A stretch of DNA of 64,000 nt from Paenibacillus alginolyticus DSM 5050 = NBRC 15375 (GTDB lineage: Bacteria > Bacillota > Bacilli > Paenibacillales > NBRC-103111). A program made the position numbers and the translations under genes. A model generated the notes under the pieces. That model did not search any database, was not told the origin of the DNA, and saw only the letters and a list, made by a program, of their open reading frames with translations. Each line of letters begins with the position of its first letter. Position 1 is the stretch's first letter. The stretch is from positions 1 through 64,000 of the forward strand of contig NZ_AUGY01000047.1 of the NCBI RefSeq assembly GCF_000422905.1, in the 5' to 3' direction. Positions 14,749 through 24,818 of this stretch are shown here, piece after piece.

Positions 14749-15624
14749 CTACTTAATTAATTCTCTCTCCAAGGTGGAAGACAGGTATTTCAGCAATTCG
14801 TATCTTAAATCCTCGCGCTGCAGGGCATAATCAATCGTTGTCTGTATGAAACCTAACTTATCGCCCACATCGAATCGCATGCCTTCAAATTCATAGGCAT
14901 ATACCGACTCAAGTCGATTTAATTCTGCAATGGCATCGGTAAGTTGAATTTCACCACCGGCTCCCGGCTCTTGATTATTGAGAATGTCGAAAATCCTCGG
15001 TGTCAGGATATATCGGCCCATAATCGCAAGATTAGACGGCGCTTCTTCTTTCTTGGGCTTCTCAACTAGATGATTGATGCTATATAAACGCTTCTCAATT
15101 TCGTTTCCATCGACAATTCCATACCTGGACACCTCTTCATCGGATACGTGCTTCACTCCAATAACGGAAGCATGGCGAGATTCATATTGATCCATCATCT
15201 GCTTCAGACAAGGCTTTTCCGCTCGAACGATATCATCCCCTAGCAGCACAGCGAAAGGTTCATCCCCAATGAAATTGCGCGCACACCAGATGGCATGTCC
15301 CAGACCCTTGGGTTCCTTCTGACGAATATAATGAATATCAACTTTGGACGACTTCTGAACTTCAGTTAATAAGTCAAACTTCTGCTTTTCCAATAAATTT
15401 TGTTCAAGCTCAAAGGAAATATCGAAATGATCCTCAATGGCCCTTTTCCCTTTACCCGTCACGATAATAATATCTTCAATGCCTGACTCAACGGCTTCTT
15501 CAACGATATATTGAATGGTTGGTTTATCGACAATAGGCAGCATTTCTTTGGGCATGGCCTTGGTTGCAGGTAGAAATCTTGTCCCCAGACCAGCCGCCGG
15601 AATAATCGCTTTTCTTACTTTCAT
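14749..15624 (-). CDS. galU: UTP-glucose-1-phosphate uridylyltransferase, 291 aa
   Basis: The GalU/GtaB signature is complete: [20 protein letters not shown] at the N-terminus, [18 protein letters not shown] in the active site, [14 protein letters not shown] and [10 protein letters not shown]. It makes UDP-glucose from glucose-1-phosphate and feeds GalE. The ATG at 15624 is used because AAGGAG precedes it at good distance and the resulting N-terminus matches family members. Its location inside an eps operon suggests a dedicated copy. Confidence 0.95.
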   Translation of the reverse strand: MKVRKAIIPAAGLGTRFLPATKAMPKEMLPIVDKPTIQYIVEEAVESGIEDIIIVTGKGKRAIEDHFDISFELEQNLLEKQKFDLLTEVQKSSKVDIHYIRQKEPKGLGHAIWCARNFIGDEPFAVLLGDDIVRAEKPCLKQMMDQYESRHASVIGVKHVSDEEVSRYGIVDGNEIEKRLYSINHLVEKPKKEEAPSNLAIMGRYILTPRIFDILNNQEPGAGGEIQLTDAIAELNRLESVYAYEFEGMRFDVGDKLGFIQTTIDYALQREDLRYELLKYLSSTLERELIK

Positions 15625-15640
15625 AGCTGTTTGCTCCTTT

Positions 15641-17470
15641 TTAGCCAATTGAGACTAGTTTCTTTGGTAATGGAATGATATTGCTATTTCCTAAATTTAC
15701 GAGATATTCTCTTAGGCTCTCTTTATCAAGTGAGGTGTAAATGGAAATCATCTCCTTGATTTCTTCTACATAAAGATCCGCCGTTTTACCTATATAAATC
15801 TTGGGATATACTTGCTGTTCGTCGATTTCGTCGGCTTTCAGCAGCTCTTCATAAAGCTTCTCACCCGGTCTCATTCCGGTAAATTCAATCCCGATATCCT
15901 CTAGCGAGTTGCCGGATAGCTTGATGAGATTTTTCGCCAAATCTACGATTTTCACCGGCTCTCCCATGTCTAGGATAAAGATTTCTCCGCCTTTCGCTAA
16001 GGCTCCGGCTTGGATGACCAATCTGGATGCTTCAGGAATCGTCATAAAGTAACGAATCATGTCGGGGTGAGTAACTGAAACCGGACCGCCTTTTTCAATC
16101 TGATGCTTAAACCTCGGAATAACACTGCCCCTGCTTCCTAACACATTGCCGAAACGAACAGCAACGAATTTGGTATTGCTGCTTCTATCCATATCCTGAA
16201 TAATCATCTCAGCCATTCTTTTGGTGGCCCCCATGACGCTGGTTGGATTCACCGCTTTATCCGTCGATATCATGACGAATGTACCCACTTCGAATTTACT
16301 GGCCGCTTTGGCAACGTTCATGGTGCCGATTACATTGTTCTTTAACGCTTCTTCCGGGTTCCGCTCCATGAGCGGTACATGTTTATGGGCAGCTGCATGA
16401 TACACGACATCAGGCCGATGTCTGTTCATGATCGACATCATCTTCCATGAGTCCTGAATGTCAGCAATTTCCGTTATGAATTCAATTTCTGTATGTACGC
16501 AAATGTCCTTTAATTCCATTTCGATCGAATAAATACTGTTCTCCCCATGTCCTAAGAGAATCAGCTTCTGAGGATGAAACTTCGTGACTTGTCGACAAAT
16601 TTCCGAACCAATTGAGCCTCCAGCACCAGTTACTAGTACCACTTTGTCCGTGATAAATTCGGAAATACTTTCAATATCAAGCTCTATGGGTTCCCGCCCC
16701 AATAAATCTTCAACCTGAACGTCCAAGAAGTGATTAACGGAAAGCTTACCCGTTACTAGATCCTCTAGCTTAGGCAGTGTTTGTGTCTTGGCTGCCGTCT
16801 TCGCACATTCTTGGAATATGAAGTTGAGGTCCTTTTTACCTAGAGAAGGAATAGCAATAATAATATTGTCGATTTGCAGCTCTTTTACCGTCATCTCTAT
16901 GCGATTAACGCCGCCAACGACGGGTATTCCCAGAATATCCAGGTTATGCATTCGCACGTTATCATCAATAAATGCAATAGGCTCTAGATCCGCGTCATTA
17001 TTTTTGATCAATTGTCTGGCAACCATCATCCCTGCCGAACCGGCACCAACGATTAAAGTACGCTTTTTATTCACTTGTTTATTGATATAACGGTTCCTAA
17101 GGAGGCGCCAACAGAAACGAGATCCACCAATCAGCATGATGTGGAGCATCCATGTGACTGCGAGTAAACGGAAGTAGATATCCTGCACAATGATTTGCTG
17201 AACAAACGCCACGGTAATAATAGAAAACGTAATCGCCTTTACAATAAACAACAATTCCCCGATGCTCGCATGTTCCCAGGCTTTTTTATAAAGCTTATAC
17301 ACAAACGAAAACACATGATGACTAATGAGCAAAGTAATGGAACTAACGACCAAAGGCAGCGTTATGACGTTTAGATCTGCGCTCAATAAAAGTCGGCTAA
17401 AAAAAATGGACGTTAATACAATGAATGAGTCTACGAATATTAATAGAGATAACCTTTGTCGGTATGACAA
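15641..17470 (-). CDS. epsC: EpsC-type membrane UDP-GlcNAc 4,6-dehydratase, 609 aa
   Basis: Four membrane segments in the first 125 residues, a Rossmann domain with [12 protein letters not shown], and a C-terminal SDR domain with [15 protein letters not shown] and [20 protein letters not shown], in which the usual catalytic Tyr is Met, as in the PglF/CapD/FlaA1 class. It forms the UDP-4-keto-6-deoxy sugar that EpsN and EpsM complete. The TTG at 17470 after GAGAGGGTGG gives the N-terminus usual for the family; a GTG at 17488 lies in the ribosome site. It is the first gene of the eps operon, behind a 180-bp structured leader and a group of SinR-type palindromes. Confidence 0.92.
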   Translation of the reverse strand: MSYRQRLSLLIFVDSFIVLTSIFFSRLLLSADLNVITLPLVVSSITLLISHHVFSFVYKLYKKAWEHASIGELLFIVKAITFSIITVAFVQQIIVQDIYFRLLAVTWMLHIMLIGGSRFCWRLLRNRYINKQVNKKRTLIVGAGSAGMMVARQLIKNNDADLEPIAFIDDNVRMHNLDILGIPVVGGVNRIEMTVKELQIDNIIIAIPSLGKKDLNFIFQECAKTAAKTQTLPKLEDLVTGKLSVNHFLDVQVEDLLGREPIELDIESISEFITDKVVLVTGAGGSIGSEICRQVTKFHPQKLILLGHGENSIYSIEMELKDICVHTEIEFITEIADIQDSWKMMSIMNRHRPDVVYHAAAHKHVPLMERNPEEALKNNVIGTMNVAKAASKFEVGTFVMISTDKAVNPTSVMGATKRMAEMIIQDMDRSSNTKFVAVRFGNVLGSRGSVIPRFKHQIEKGGPVSVTHPDMIRYFMTIPEASRLVIQAGALAKGGEIFILDMGEPVKIVDLAKNLIKLSGNSLEDIGIEFTGMRPGEKLYEELLKADEIDEQQVYPKIYIGKTADLYVEEIKEMISIYTSLDKESLREYLVNLGNSNIIPLPKKLVSIG

Positions 17471-17494
17471 ATAAATCCACCCTCTCACTAAAGT

Positions 17495-17680
17495 TCTTAA
17501 GTATAAGGCCTTTGGAGAAAGACCATATAATTAAATCCTTTAATCCTATATAGGGCATCTAACCCTTCCTCGCACCACACTTTTGACGACTCGCGTCTAA
17601 GGTCAATTCAACCCACAGCATGGTCGAGTGCTTCCATTGATAACGGTAAGGAGGCATCACCGGCGGTTGTTACTCCATAT
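17495..17680 (-). ncRNA. Possible EAR-type leader RNA of the eps operon
   Basis: The untranslated stretch before epsC is G-rich on the minus strand and contains several complementary blocks, for instance AACCGCCGGTGATGCCTCC and GTGGTGCGAGGAAGGGTTAG. In Bacillales an EAR element (epsC RNA) stands directly upstream of epsC and promotes readthrough of distant terminators. Position and look fit, and the operon does contain an internal terminator. I cannot fold it or compare it with the family model, so this is tentative. Confidence 0.4.
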
Positions 17681-17684
17681 AATT

Positions 17685-17841
17685 GTTCTTTATAAAGAAC
17701 TTTACGACTTAGGTCTGCCGTTATCCTATTATAAAGAACATTTTCGTCACATTTATTCTTTATAAAGAACAAAATCTCAGAAAAAATGAATGTTAATTTG
17801 CCGCCACTTCGTTTATTTCATTGTAGTTCTTTATAAAGAAC
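17685..17841. promoter_or_regulatory. Array of SinR-type palindromes between epsC and the beta-helix gene
   Basis: GTTCTTTATAAAGAAC is perfect at 17685-17700 and 17826-17841 and has one mismatch at 17755-17770; a half site AAAGAAC ends at 17739. The three full sites are 70 and 71 bp apart. A TATAAT for epsC on the minus strand (17728-17733) overlaps the half site. The array can control both divergent genes. The remainder of the 455-bp gap is the epsC leader and a short AT-rich 5' region for the beta-helix gene. Confidence 0.75.
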
Positions 17842-17943
17842 GTGTCAATATAAAAATAATCGTTCATTCACCTACTCTTAAACCCGAACTATTTCATCTA
17901 GTAAATCATACAATAGAAGAAAAATAGAAAGAGGTGAACATAG

Positions 17944-20346
17944 ATGATAAAAGCTAATCTCGGCGACCTTGATGATATTGATTTGTCAAGCAAACTTCCG
18001 ACGAACAATGACATCCTGACTTATGACAGCAATCAATCGAACTGGATTCCAAAGAAACCATCTATGGATAATGTTATCTCTAGTCCTTATGTTATAGATT
18101 TAGGCAGATGGACTATCAAAAATGATGGGACAGAATCTGCTTCCACTACCAAAGGCATCAATGACGCACTAGTTTGGGCAAAATCTCAGGGTATTAATCA
18201 TTGTATATTACCAAATGGCACCTATAAATTAAAGATGGATAACACATCCTTCTCCTGTATTGTCATGCAAAGCGGCATGCATTTTGAAATGGCTGCTGGA
18301 TGCGTTCTACAATTAGATACGAATTCTTCGCCTTGGTACAGAATCTTTTATTTGAAAGGGATTACAACTTCAAAGATCTCTGGCGGAACCCTCATCGGGG
18401 ATAAAAAAACACATATCTATCAACTTGGAGTAAAGTTTGTAAGAGGCGGGGTTAATGCGGATGGTTCACTCAATAATAATCCGAATTTTATTCGGAGCGA
18501 AATCGTCGATCGATATGCGAATCCTGGATTACTTAAAATCTTCCGATTATGGAATATCAGCGGTATAACAAACACAGGTTATAGTTTCTATCAATATAAA
18601 GATACAGTATCTAGCAGCACCTTAGCTGGGTTTAGAACAAATGGACTGTTCGCTCCCGCCGCTCCAACTGGACGTGGTTGGTTCGCAGAAATCGAAAATG
18701 CAAACAAGATGATTTTTGCTATTGATATTACATCATCACCACTAAGTGATGCTCAGATTTCACAAATCAACGCCAAGATTGATGCCCAGAATTATACTCA
18801 TGAATTTGGCCATGGCATTGAACTGGATGGCTCTAATTATATCGAAATAGATCGTGTAGAAATTAGTAATTGCACTGGGGACGCAATCTTTTCTACCTGG
18901 TTGGAATACAAACTGAATCCTGCCGATTATACTCAAGAACAAATGGGATCCAATATCTATATTCATGACTGTAATCTACACCACTGCAGGCGGCAAGGTG
19001 TTTCTATCGTGGGGTCAAACGACGTAAGTATTATGAATAATAAAATACATCACATCGGTAAAGCTGATGATGGCGTTACAGAAGACGGAACTTCCCCCAT
19101 GTTTGGAATTGACATCGAATCCATGTGGTCAGAAACAAATATACCCACATGGCGACCTGAAATAAATCAATCAGGCTTAGAGCTAAATACTCGAATTTAT
19201 ATTAGAGACAATTATATATCTAACAATAGCCGCGGACACTTCGTAAATGCGGATGGTATTAATGTGGTTTTAGAAAATAACACATTTGAAGGTTATAATG
19301 TTGGAGGGATTAGTTCCTATCAGAATAACATGTATGTAAAATACCTTAACAACACCATAATTGGTTGTGAACTTGTAGTTAAAGGAGATAATTTTGTAAA
19401 TGGATCCGTATGTAATAACGGAAATATCAAAATTGCTGATATTGCTGGGGCAGTAATCACGAATTGCCAGATAAAAAATGGCTTATTCTATGGTTCAAGT
19501 GTATACGGGTATTTAGGGACCCCGACCGTTGATGTGACTACTGGGACTTTCTCATACAGTTCGCCACACGGAATGGGCAATGGGGCAAAGGTTTCCTTTG
19601 AGCAATGGATTGGCAAAGTTCCTTCTGGCATTAGTGTTGATAAACTTTATTATACCGTAAACATAAAGGCGAATAGTTTCCAAGTCTCAGAGACGTTAAA
19701 CGGTAACCCTGTTACTATAACTGACAGTGGAACAAGTGGATTTAACATCAGTCGATATAATTACGGTAGATGCTACATTTCTGATATTACGGTAGAGAGA
19801 GATTGGAGAAATGATAATACTTTATCTCCAAACTTCCAATTACTTCTAACTGGTGGCGTTATTAGGAATATTACAGTTAAGAACTATGAAATAGATATAC
19901 GCACACCAATGAATTACACGGGGAGACCGATATCCGTCGATGGAATTATGCTAATTGAAGGTGGAGCCAACTTTGAATCTTGTCTTTTAAGCAATAGTTC
20001 CTTTGTAAGAATTAAAACGAGCATACTTGGCGGAGATATTTCCCTTGGCTCAAACGACGTGCGTTATACAAGAAAATTAATAGTGGATAACTGTTTATTT
20101 CAAAACATCGGGATTAATTTCAATGGAAGCGTGGTAAATAATCGTAGTACATTTGTTAATTCAACGATTGGAAAAATAGATAATACGAATACCTCTATCA
20201 TCAACAATAGCTATTTAGAAAATACCAAAATCAACTTGCATTGGCTCACACGAGATAAATCAATGACGATTGCCAAATGTATTTTCAACAATGTGTCAAC
20301 TGATACAAACGCAAATACAAGATTGATTGACAACATCAGCCTATGA
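17944..20346 (+). CDS. Right-handed beta-helix (pectate-lyase superfamily) protein, no signal peptide, 800 aa
   Basis: From residue 45 the protein follows the pectate-lyase/tail-spike pattern: DLGRWTIKNDGTESASTTKG, INDALVWAKSQGINHCILPN, then many NxxxNN-rich rungs of a parallel beta helix. The first 45 residues (LGDLDDIDLSSKLPTNNDIL) look like the connector of phage tail fibres, and there is no signal peptide, so export is unclear. Many such proteins cut or epimerise polysaccharides; no catalytic residues can be assigned here. A GAGGTGAA ribosome site precedes ATG 17944. It is divergent from epsC across shared SinR-type sites, so a role in processing this matrix is likely but inferred. Confidence 0.7.
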   Translation: MIKANLGDLDDIDLSSKLPTNNDILTYDSNQSNWIPKKPSMDNVISSPYVIDLGRWTIKNDGTESASTTKGINDALVWAKSQGINHCILPNGTYKLKMDNTSFSCIVMQSGMHFEMAAGCVLQLDTNSSPWYRIFYLKGITTSKISGGTLIGDKKTHIYQLGVKFVRGGVNADGSLNNNPNFIRSEIVDRYANPGLLKIFRLWNISGITNTGYSFYQYKDTVSSSTLAGFRTNGLFAPAAPTGRGWFAEIENANKMIFAIDITSSPLSDAQISQINAKIDAQNYTHEFGHGIELDGSNYIEIDRVEISNCTGDAIFSTWLEYKLNPADYTQEQMGSNIYIHDCNLHHCRRQGVSIVGSNDVSIMNNKIHHIGKADDGVTEDGTSPMFGIDIESMWSETNIPTWRPEINQSGLELNTRIYIRDNYISNNSRGHFVNADGINVVLENNTFEGYNVGGISSYQNNMYVKYLNNTIIGCELVVKGDNFVNGSVCNNGNIKIADIAGAVITNCQIKNGLFYGSSVYGYLGTPTVDVTTGTFSYSSPHGMGNGAKVSFEQWIGKVPSGISVDKLYYTVNIKANSFQVSETLNGNPVTITDSGTSGFNISRYNYGRCYISDITVERDWRNDNTLSPNFQLLLTGGVIRNITVKNYEIDIRTPMNYTGRPISVDGIMLIEGGANFESCLLSNSSFVRIKTSILGGDISLGSNDVRYTRKLIVDNCLFQNIGINFNGSVVNNRSTFVNSTIGKIDNTNTSIINNSYLENTKINLHWLTRDKSMTIAKCIFNNVSTDTNANTRLIDNISL

Positions 20347-20355
20347 CCGCAGAGT

Positions 20356-20400
20356 AAAAAGGAAGGCAGGGGAACAACGCCCTAAATCCTTCCTTTTTTT
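20356..20400. terminator. Bidirectional terminator between two beta-helix genes
   Basis: AAAAAGGAAGG pairs with CCTTCCTTTTTTT across a 21-base loop. It serves both convergent genes. Confidence 0.75.
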
Positions 20401-20406
20401 GATTTA

Positions 20407-22566
20407 TTACAATTCTTTATTATTACTTATGATATCGTTCTCTTTTAATTTCAATTTAGCCTTATTCAAAATATTGTTTGCAATATTGAAGGCTACCGCA
20501 CCCGTTCCTGCATATATCGTAGAAATACCTACTGCTTCTATGTTTGTAGTGATGGTATTATTTCTAATCGATGCGGATAAAATGTCATTTGGTTTCATTC
20601 TTTGCCAATAGTCATTCATTTTAATAATTTCTGTAGATTTTGTGGTGATACCATTAGCAACGATTACATTGTTCTTAATATCTACCATTTTAGCAGAATT
20701 CACAGAAATCGCCGATTTGTTCCCAAGAATATCAAAGGTTGAGTCTGAAACCGTAAGACTTAAATTCGCATTGCCGGAACTGAGTCCAACATTGCCAGAA
20801 AATGAGCATTTATTGAATACATATTTACCCGATTTTTCAGCACTTGGCCCCATTTGACCTCCATCATTCGGTCCCTTGAATGCACAATTGTTGTAAGTTC
20901 CCGGTGGCAGTTCCAGTCCGTAGGTTGAGTTGTAGCCAGTGACTGTAAGGTTATCAAATATATTTCCTTCCACGTTTCCACCAGAAACCGACCTCAAAGA
21001 TGGTGCTCCGTTAATCGTTACATTGGTTAAATGAACGGGGTTTTTCCAAATAGATAATCCTGCATCTACTGTTTGGTTAGTAATATTGATTTTCACATCA
21101 GAAGCGGTTACACCAAAGGGGATAGTGCTGCTTATCTGGAATTTAGCGTTTGTAAACGTCATTCCCTTAATATTAATATTAGGTCCTCCTAGGAATGTAA
21201 AGGAGTCACTCATCTGATTGTCTAGAAATGTAACATCATGATAGGCATAAATGCTAGTTCCTTCAAAATTATTATTTTTAATTATTGCCCCTTTAAATGG
21301 TTCTGAAACTGCGAGTCCAATTGCTCCACGTGAAGCTAAATGGTTATTTTCTAACGTAGCATCATGTCCATCGTAAAAAATAACGTCATATCTGCTGTTC
21401 TTATAGAATTTATTATTTTTAATTGTAATATTTTCATTTATGTAGCCGTTATCTCCTGCGCCACCTTCAACATCAATTCCTGCCATTGGAGCTGTACCAT
21501 CTTTGCCACCTATGTCATGGAACGTGTTATTTTGCACTAGCACATTTTTGCCACCACTAATTGTTAATCCCTGCCTGCGATTGAATGATGATTCAGAGTT
21601 TTGAACGACAACGTTTGTCGATTGTACTCTATTCCACATTTCAAGATACTGTCCCTTTTGCAAAGTTCCATTAAAAGCAAGCCGAACGGAATTAGCTCCT
21701 GCAGGAATGTTAATGTACTTACCTTGTGCTTGCTGCTTGAGTTTGGAGTGGAAAGAACCATCGGCTTTATAGAAAAGGATATCAAAATCGTTCGGGAGTC
21801 GTTGCCCGTTGTCAACAATTAAGGTATGCGTCAAATCAAACGTAGGATGAGTAAGTTTCCAGCTCAATTTGGTTCTGACTTTCGATCCATCGGGTACAGG
21901 AATTCCACGATCATCGATATTACCCGACTCAAAACCGGTTTCATATACATCCTGCATCGTTCCTCCTCCACCCCCGACGCAAAGTCCGTCTCCAGTGAAG
22001 TTTAGTGCCTTTACCCCATCGATCGTAACATTGAAAGAACCTCTTGTTAGAATGCCGTAGCCACTTTCGTGCGTGCCACCGCTTGAATAATCATGTGTGT
22101 CTCTGTCGCCGCGGTACGTGCCACCTTTAATAACGACATTTTTGACTCCAACACCTACGAACAACGTCGAATAATCCGCGAAGCCATTTGTTTCTTTTTG
22201 GATAACAGCGTTATTATCAAGCCAGAACGTCATATCACTGACCATGTTGATACGCCCGTGAGAATCCCAGGTTCCATTCGTGCCTTTTGCAATAAGGTAT
22301 GTTCCTGCGGGGACTTTGAATATCGTGTATCCTTGGTCACGAGCCCACTCAAGTGCATTATTAAATCCATCGGTGGTTTCTTTTGCATGAGTTTTATCGT
22401 TGTATATATGCCATTTCGTTAATTCTAGCTCGTAAACTCGTCCTTGTGTCGGAATAGGGGAGGTCGTCAGTGCATTAGAAGCAATAGGGCACGCTTGAAA
22501 TATTAACATTAAAGCTGAGCATAAAACGAATAGCCTTCTAAACATTTTGAATTTCAGTCCTCTCAT
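20407..22566 (-). CDS. Secreted right-handed beta-helix protein, 719 aa
   Basis: The N-terminus is a signal peptide (basic FRRLF, hydrophobic LVLCSALMLIF-like core, cleavage near SNALT). ELTKWHIYNDKTHAKETTDG and FNNALEWARDQGYTIFKVPA match the same opening domain as the convergent 800-aa protein, showing common descent. Residues 270-320 insert a small beta-sandwich-like segment before the helix resumes at NRRQGLTISGGKNVLVQNN. It is probably an extracellular polysaccharide-binding or -modifying protein. The exact start is uncertain; an ATG seven codons downstream is possible but has no better ribosome site. Confidence 0.75.
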   Translation of the reverse strand: MRGLKFKMFRRLFVLCSALMLIFQACPIASNALTTSPIPTQGRVYELELTKWHIYNDKTHAKETTDGFNNALEWARDQGYTIFKVPAGTYLIAKGTNGTWDSHGRINMVSDMTFWLDNNAVIQKETNGFADYSTLFVGVGVKNVVIKGGTYRGDRDTHDYSSGGTHESGYGILTRGSFNVTIDGVKALNFTGDGLCVGGGGGTMQDVYETGFESGNIDDRGIPVPDGSKVRTKLSWKLTHPTFDLTHTLIVDNGQRLPNDFDILFYKADGSFHSKLKQQAQGKYINIPAGANSVRLAFNGTLQKGQYLEMWNRVQSTNVVVQNSESSFNRRQGLTISGGKNVLVQNNTFHDIGGKDGTAPMAGIDVEGGAGDNGYINENITIKNNKFYKNSRYDVIFYDGHDATLENNHLASRGAIGLAVSEPFKGAIIKNNNFEGTSIYAYHDVTFLDNQMSDSFTFLGGPNINIKGMTFTNAKFQISSTIPFGVTASDVKINITNQTVDAGLSIWKNPVHLTNVTINGAPSLRSVSGGNVEGNIFDNLTVTGYNSTYGLELPPGTYNNCAFKGPNDGGQMGPSAEKSGKYVFNKCSFSGNVGLSSGNANLSLTVSDSTFDILGNKSAISVNSAKMVDIKNNVIVANGITTKSTEIIKMNDYWQRMKPNDILSASIRNNTITTNIEAVGISTIYAGTGAVAFNIANNILNKAKLKLKENDIISNNKEL

Positions 22567-22628
22567 ATCTCACATAGGTTTCTTCAAGAATAACATATGA
22601 TTGGATATTTTTGTAATGATCCTGATTG

Positions 22629-23714
22629 TTAAGATTGCTCTACTCTTGTTTGCCGATAAATTATTGCTTCCTTTTTATTTGTACCAAATCGAATTCTTTT
22701 ACGCATTGGCTCCTCATAATATTTATATATCAATGCACTTAATAGTAGAGAAAGCAAAAAGCAAATCAAAAAATTGACCGATTTATCTAGATTTAGATAA
22801 CTAAAATAATTAATAACTAGTAGATGAATCATGTAGAATGAAAAACTTATCTCCCCTAAGTAAACAAGAAATTTATTAGATAGTGCTTTCGAAAGAACAC
22901 CTCCTTGATGAGCAAAAGTGTAGATCAACATGCACCAGGTTGGCACGAAATATACACCTCCTACAATGCCTATATCAAGTCCAACCGAGGCTAGTAATGC
23001 ACCTACAAATAGTAAAAGACTTAAGATCTCGATAATAGTAAATCGTGTTTTATTGACTGTGACCCTATTAGATTTCTCAACAAAGATTAATGCTAAAAGT
23101 ATACCAGTTGAAAATTCGAAAAGTCTTGTTAATGGAAAAATATGAAGCAACCATACTAGAAAATGACTATCTTCATTCAAGTTTGCATTTAAAATAAACA
23201 AAACTATCCAAACAGCAATAAGTACTAAAATAGATTTAAGAATGTTCGTTTTAATCTTAATTTTGGTGAATATCCAAAGTAGAAAAGGAAGTAATAAGTA
23301 GAATACAGCCTCCACCGATAACGTCCATGACACACCATTAAAGTTAAAGTAAGTACCTCGATCAGGAATAAAGCTCTGCACTAATAGCAGATTAATAGCC
23401 GAAATAATGGCAAGCTTAATAAAGTACAACCCATTCGGATGAAAATAAAAAATAACAAGAGGTGCAGAGATTATGAAGGTTAGTAAGTGGACCGGATATA
23501 TTTTTGCAAATCTAGCAATATAGAATTTTTTTATGCTGATGTAATTGATTTCCATGAATTTTGAGTGGTAATTATATGCCAATATGAAACCAGACAAGAT
23601 AAAAAAGAACTGCACGCCTGCAGAGCCTAATTGGAATTGACTGAAATATTCTAGGTGGAAAATGAATACCATTAATGCAGCAATATATCTAAAAGATGTC
23701 AAGGAATTTAACAC
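22629..23714 (-). CDS. Membrane acyltransferase, acyltransferase-3 family, 361 aa
   Basis: Ten or so membrane segments with the family marks SLTSFRYIAALMVFIFHLEY (catalytic His), GVQFFFILSGFILAY and FNGVSWTLSVEAVFYLLLPF. OafA-type proteins O-acylate sugars of surface polysaccharides on the outer face. GTG start after AGGAGG. It is the third gene of a unit formed by an acyl-activating ligase and another acyltransferase, so it probably decorates the matrix polymer. Confidence 0.9.
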   Translation of the reverse strand: MLNSLTSFRYIAALMVFIFHLEYFSQFQLGSAGVQFFFILSGFILAYNYHSKFMEINYISIKKFYIARFAKIYPVHLLTFIISAPLVIFYFHPNGLYFIKLAIISAINLLLVQSFIPDRGTYFNFNGVSWTLSVEAVFYLLLPFLLWIFTKIKIKTNILKSILVLIAVWIVLFILNANLNEDSHFLVWLLHIFPLTRLFEFSTGILLALIFVEKSNRVTVNKTRFTIIEILSLLLFVGALLASVGLDIGIVGGVYFVPTWCMLIYTFAHQGGVLSKALSNKFLVYLGEISFSFYMIHLLVINYFSYLNLDKSVNFLICFLLSLLLSALIYKYYEEPMRKRIRFGTNKKEAIIYRQTRVEQS

Positions 23715-23726
23715 GTTGTCCTCCTC

Positions 23727-24818
23727 TTAGCTTTTTCTTACAGATTGATTGGGAATCATAGCGAGTGTGTTGCTTCTCTTATTAAGGACTTTATACAAGA
23801 CTATCGTTGCAATCAAGCATTCCATAAAGGTTAACGTCAAATACACGAGATCTTGTAATCCTTTCATCTCCGTCACATCCCAGTTTAACAAGAGGAGGTT
23901 TCCCCTCATGAGAAGAATATGTCCGCAGAACGTCACGACGCTGAATAAATTGATAAAGTTATGATAAGTCTTGATGGCTAGACTCTTGATGTGAATCAGC
24001 CAGTAGAAGAAAAGGATCGTGTTAGGAAGGATACTAACGGTAATCTTGTATTCGATACTCCATTCAGTGAACCAAAAAAGATAAAAAAACTCCACTGTTG
24101 AGAGAATTAGTGTGGGAATAATCAGAGTCCACACGCGAGTTTGGTAGAACTTCTCTTCATATTTTGCAATGATCATTCCCGTTAAAACAAATGTGAAGCC
24201 AAGTCCCAGATATCGGTAGATGAATAGTTTCATATATTCAAAGAGCGAGCTGTCATGGGGAGGATATCCGTCGATGCTGACTACAAGTATTGAACGAAAA
24301 CTGCCGGATATGAGTAAGCTCAAGAGAAAACCGAGAATCGCCACAATAACAGCAATGCGCATCCCACGTCTCTTGTACAGCCAATAACAGATGAACAAAC
24401 TGAATAAGAGTGGCGGTATAAACCATAATTGAACAGATGGGCCATTCAACACAACTGCAACAGCTAAAATTTTAGCTTGAAGAACGAGATTACTGAAAGT
24501 AAATCCGCCTCGAATTAGCTCTGGGACGATACTTTCCGCTATAAATAGCAAACAAAAAGGGATGTACATCAACAAAATCCTCATTATGTTCCTTCTTATA
24601 TACGCCCCTGAGTCGCTGGCATTCGTCCATCCTTTGTAAGCCAAAAAGCCGGCGACAACATAAAAACAAGGAACAACAACCCCTAAGGACAGTGTAAGAA
24701 ACCGCAACTGTTGGTCTGATACAGAGCCTATATACTTGTACAGCATAGAGTGGAAAAGTAGGACGAGCAAGCAACCAAACAGCTTAAACATTGTAATTCC
24801 TGGATAATACCTACGCAT
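23727..24818 (-). CDS. Membrane acyltransferase-like protein, 363 aa
   Basis: A polytopic protein of the acyltransferase-3 superfamily starting YYPGITMFKLFGCLLVLLFH, with the conserved His in the first segment and VVPCFYVVAGFLAYKG in the second. It is more diverged than its neighbour. It overlaps the AMP-ligase gene by 8 bases and precedes the second acyltransferase by 12, so the three are one transcription unit. Confidence 0.82.
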   Translation of the reverse strand: MRRYYPGITMFKLFGCLLVLLFHSMLYKYIGSVSDQQLRFLTLSLGVVVPCFYVVAGFLAYKGWTNASDSGAYIRRNIMRILLMYIPFCLLFIAESIVPELIRGGFTFSNLVLQAKILAVAVVLNGPSVQLWFIPPLLFSLFICYWLYKRRGMRIAVIVAILGFLLSLLISGSFRSILVVSIDGYPPHDSSLFEYMKLFIYRYLGLGFTFVLTGMIIAKYEEKFYQTRVWTLIIPTLILSTVEFFYLFWFTEWSIEYKITVSILPNTILFFYWLIHIKSLAIKTYHNFINLFSVVTFCGHILLMRGNLLLLNWDVTEMKGLQDLVYLTLTFMECLIATIVLYKVLNKRSNTLAMIPNQSVRKS

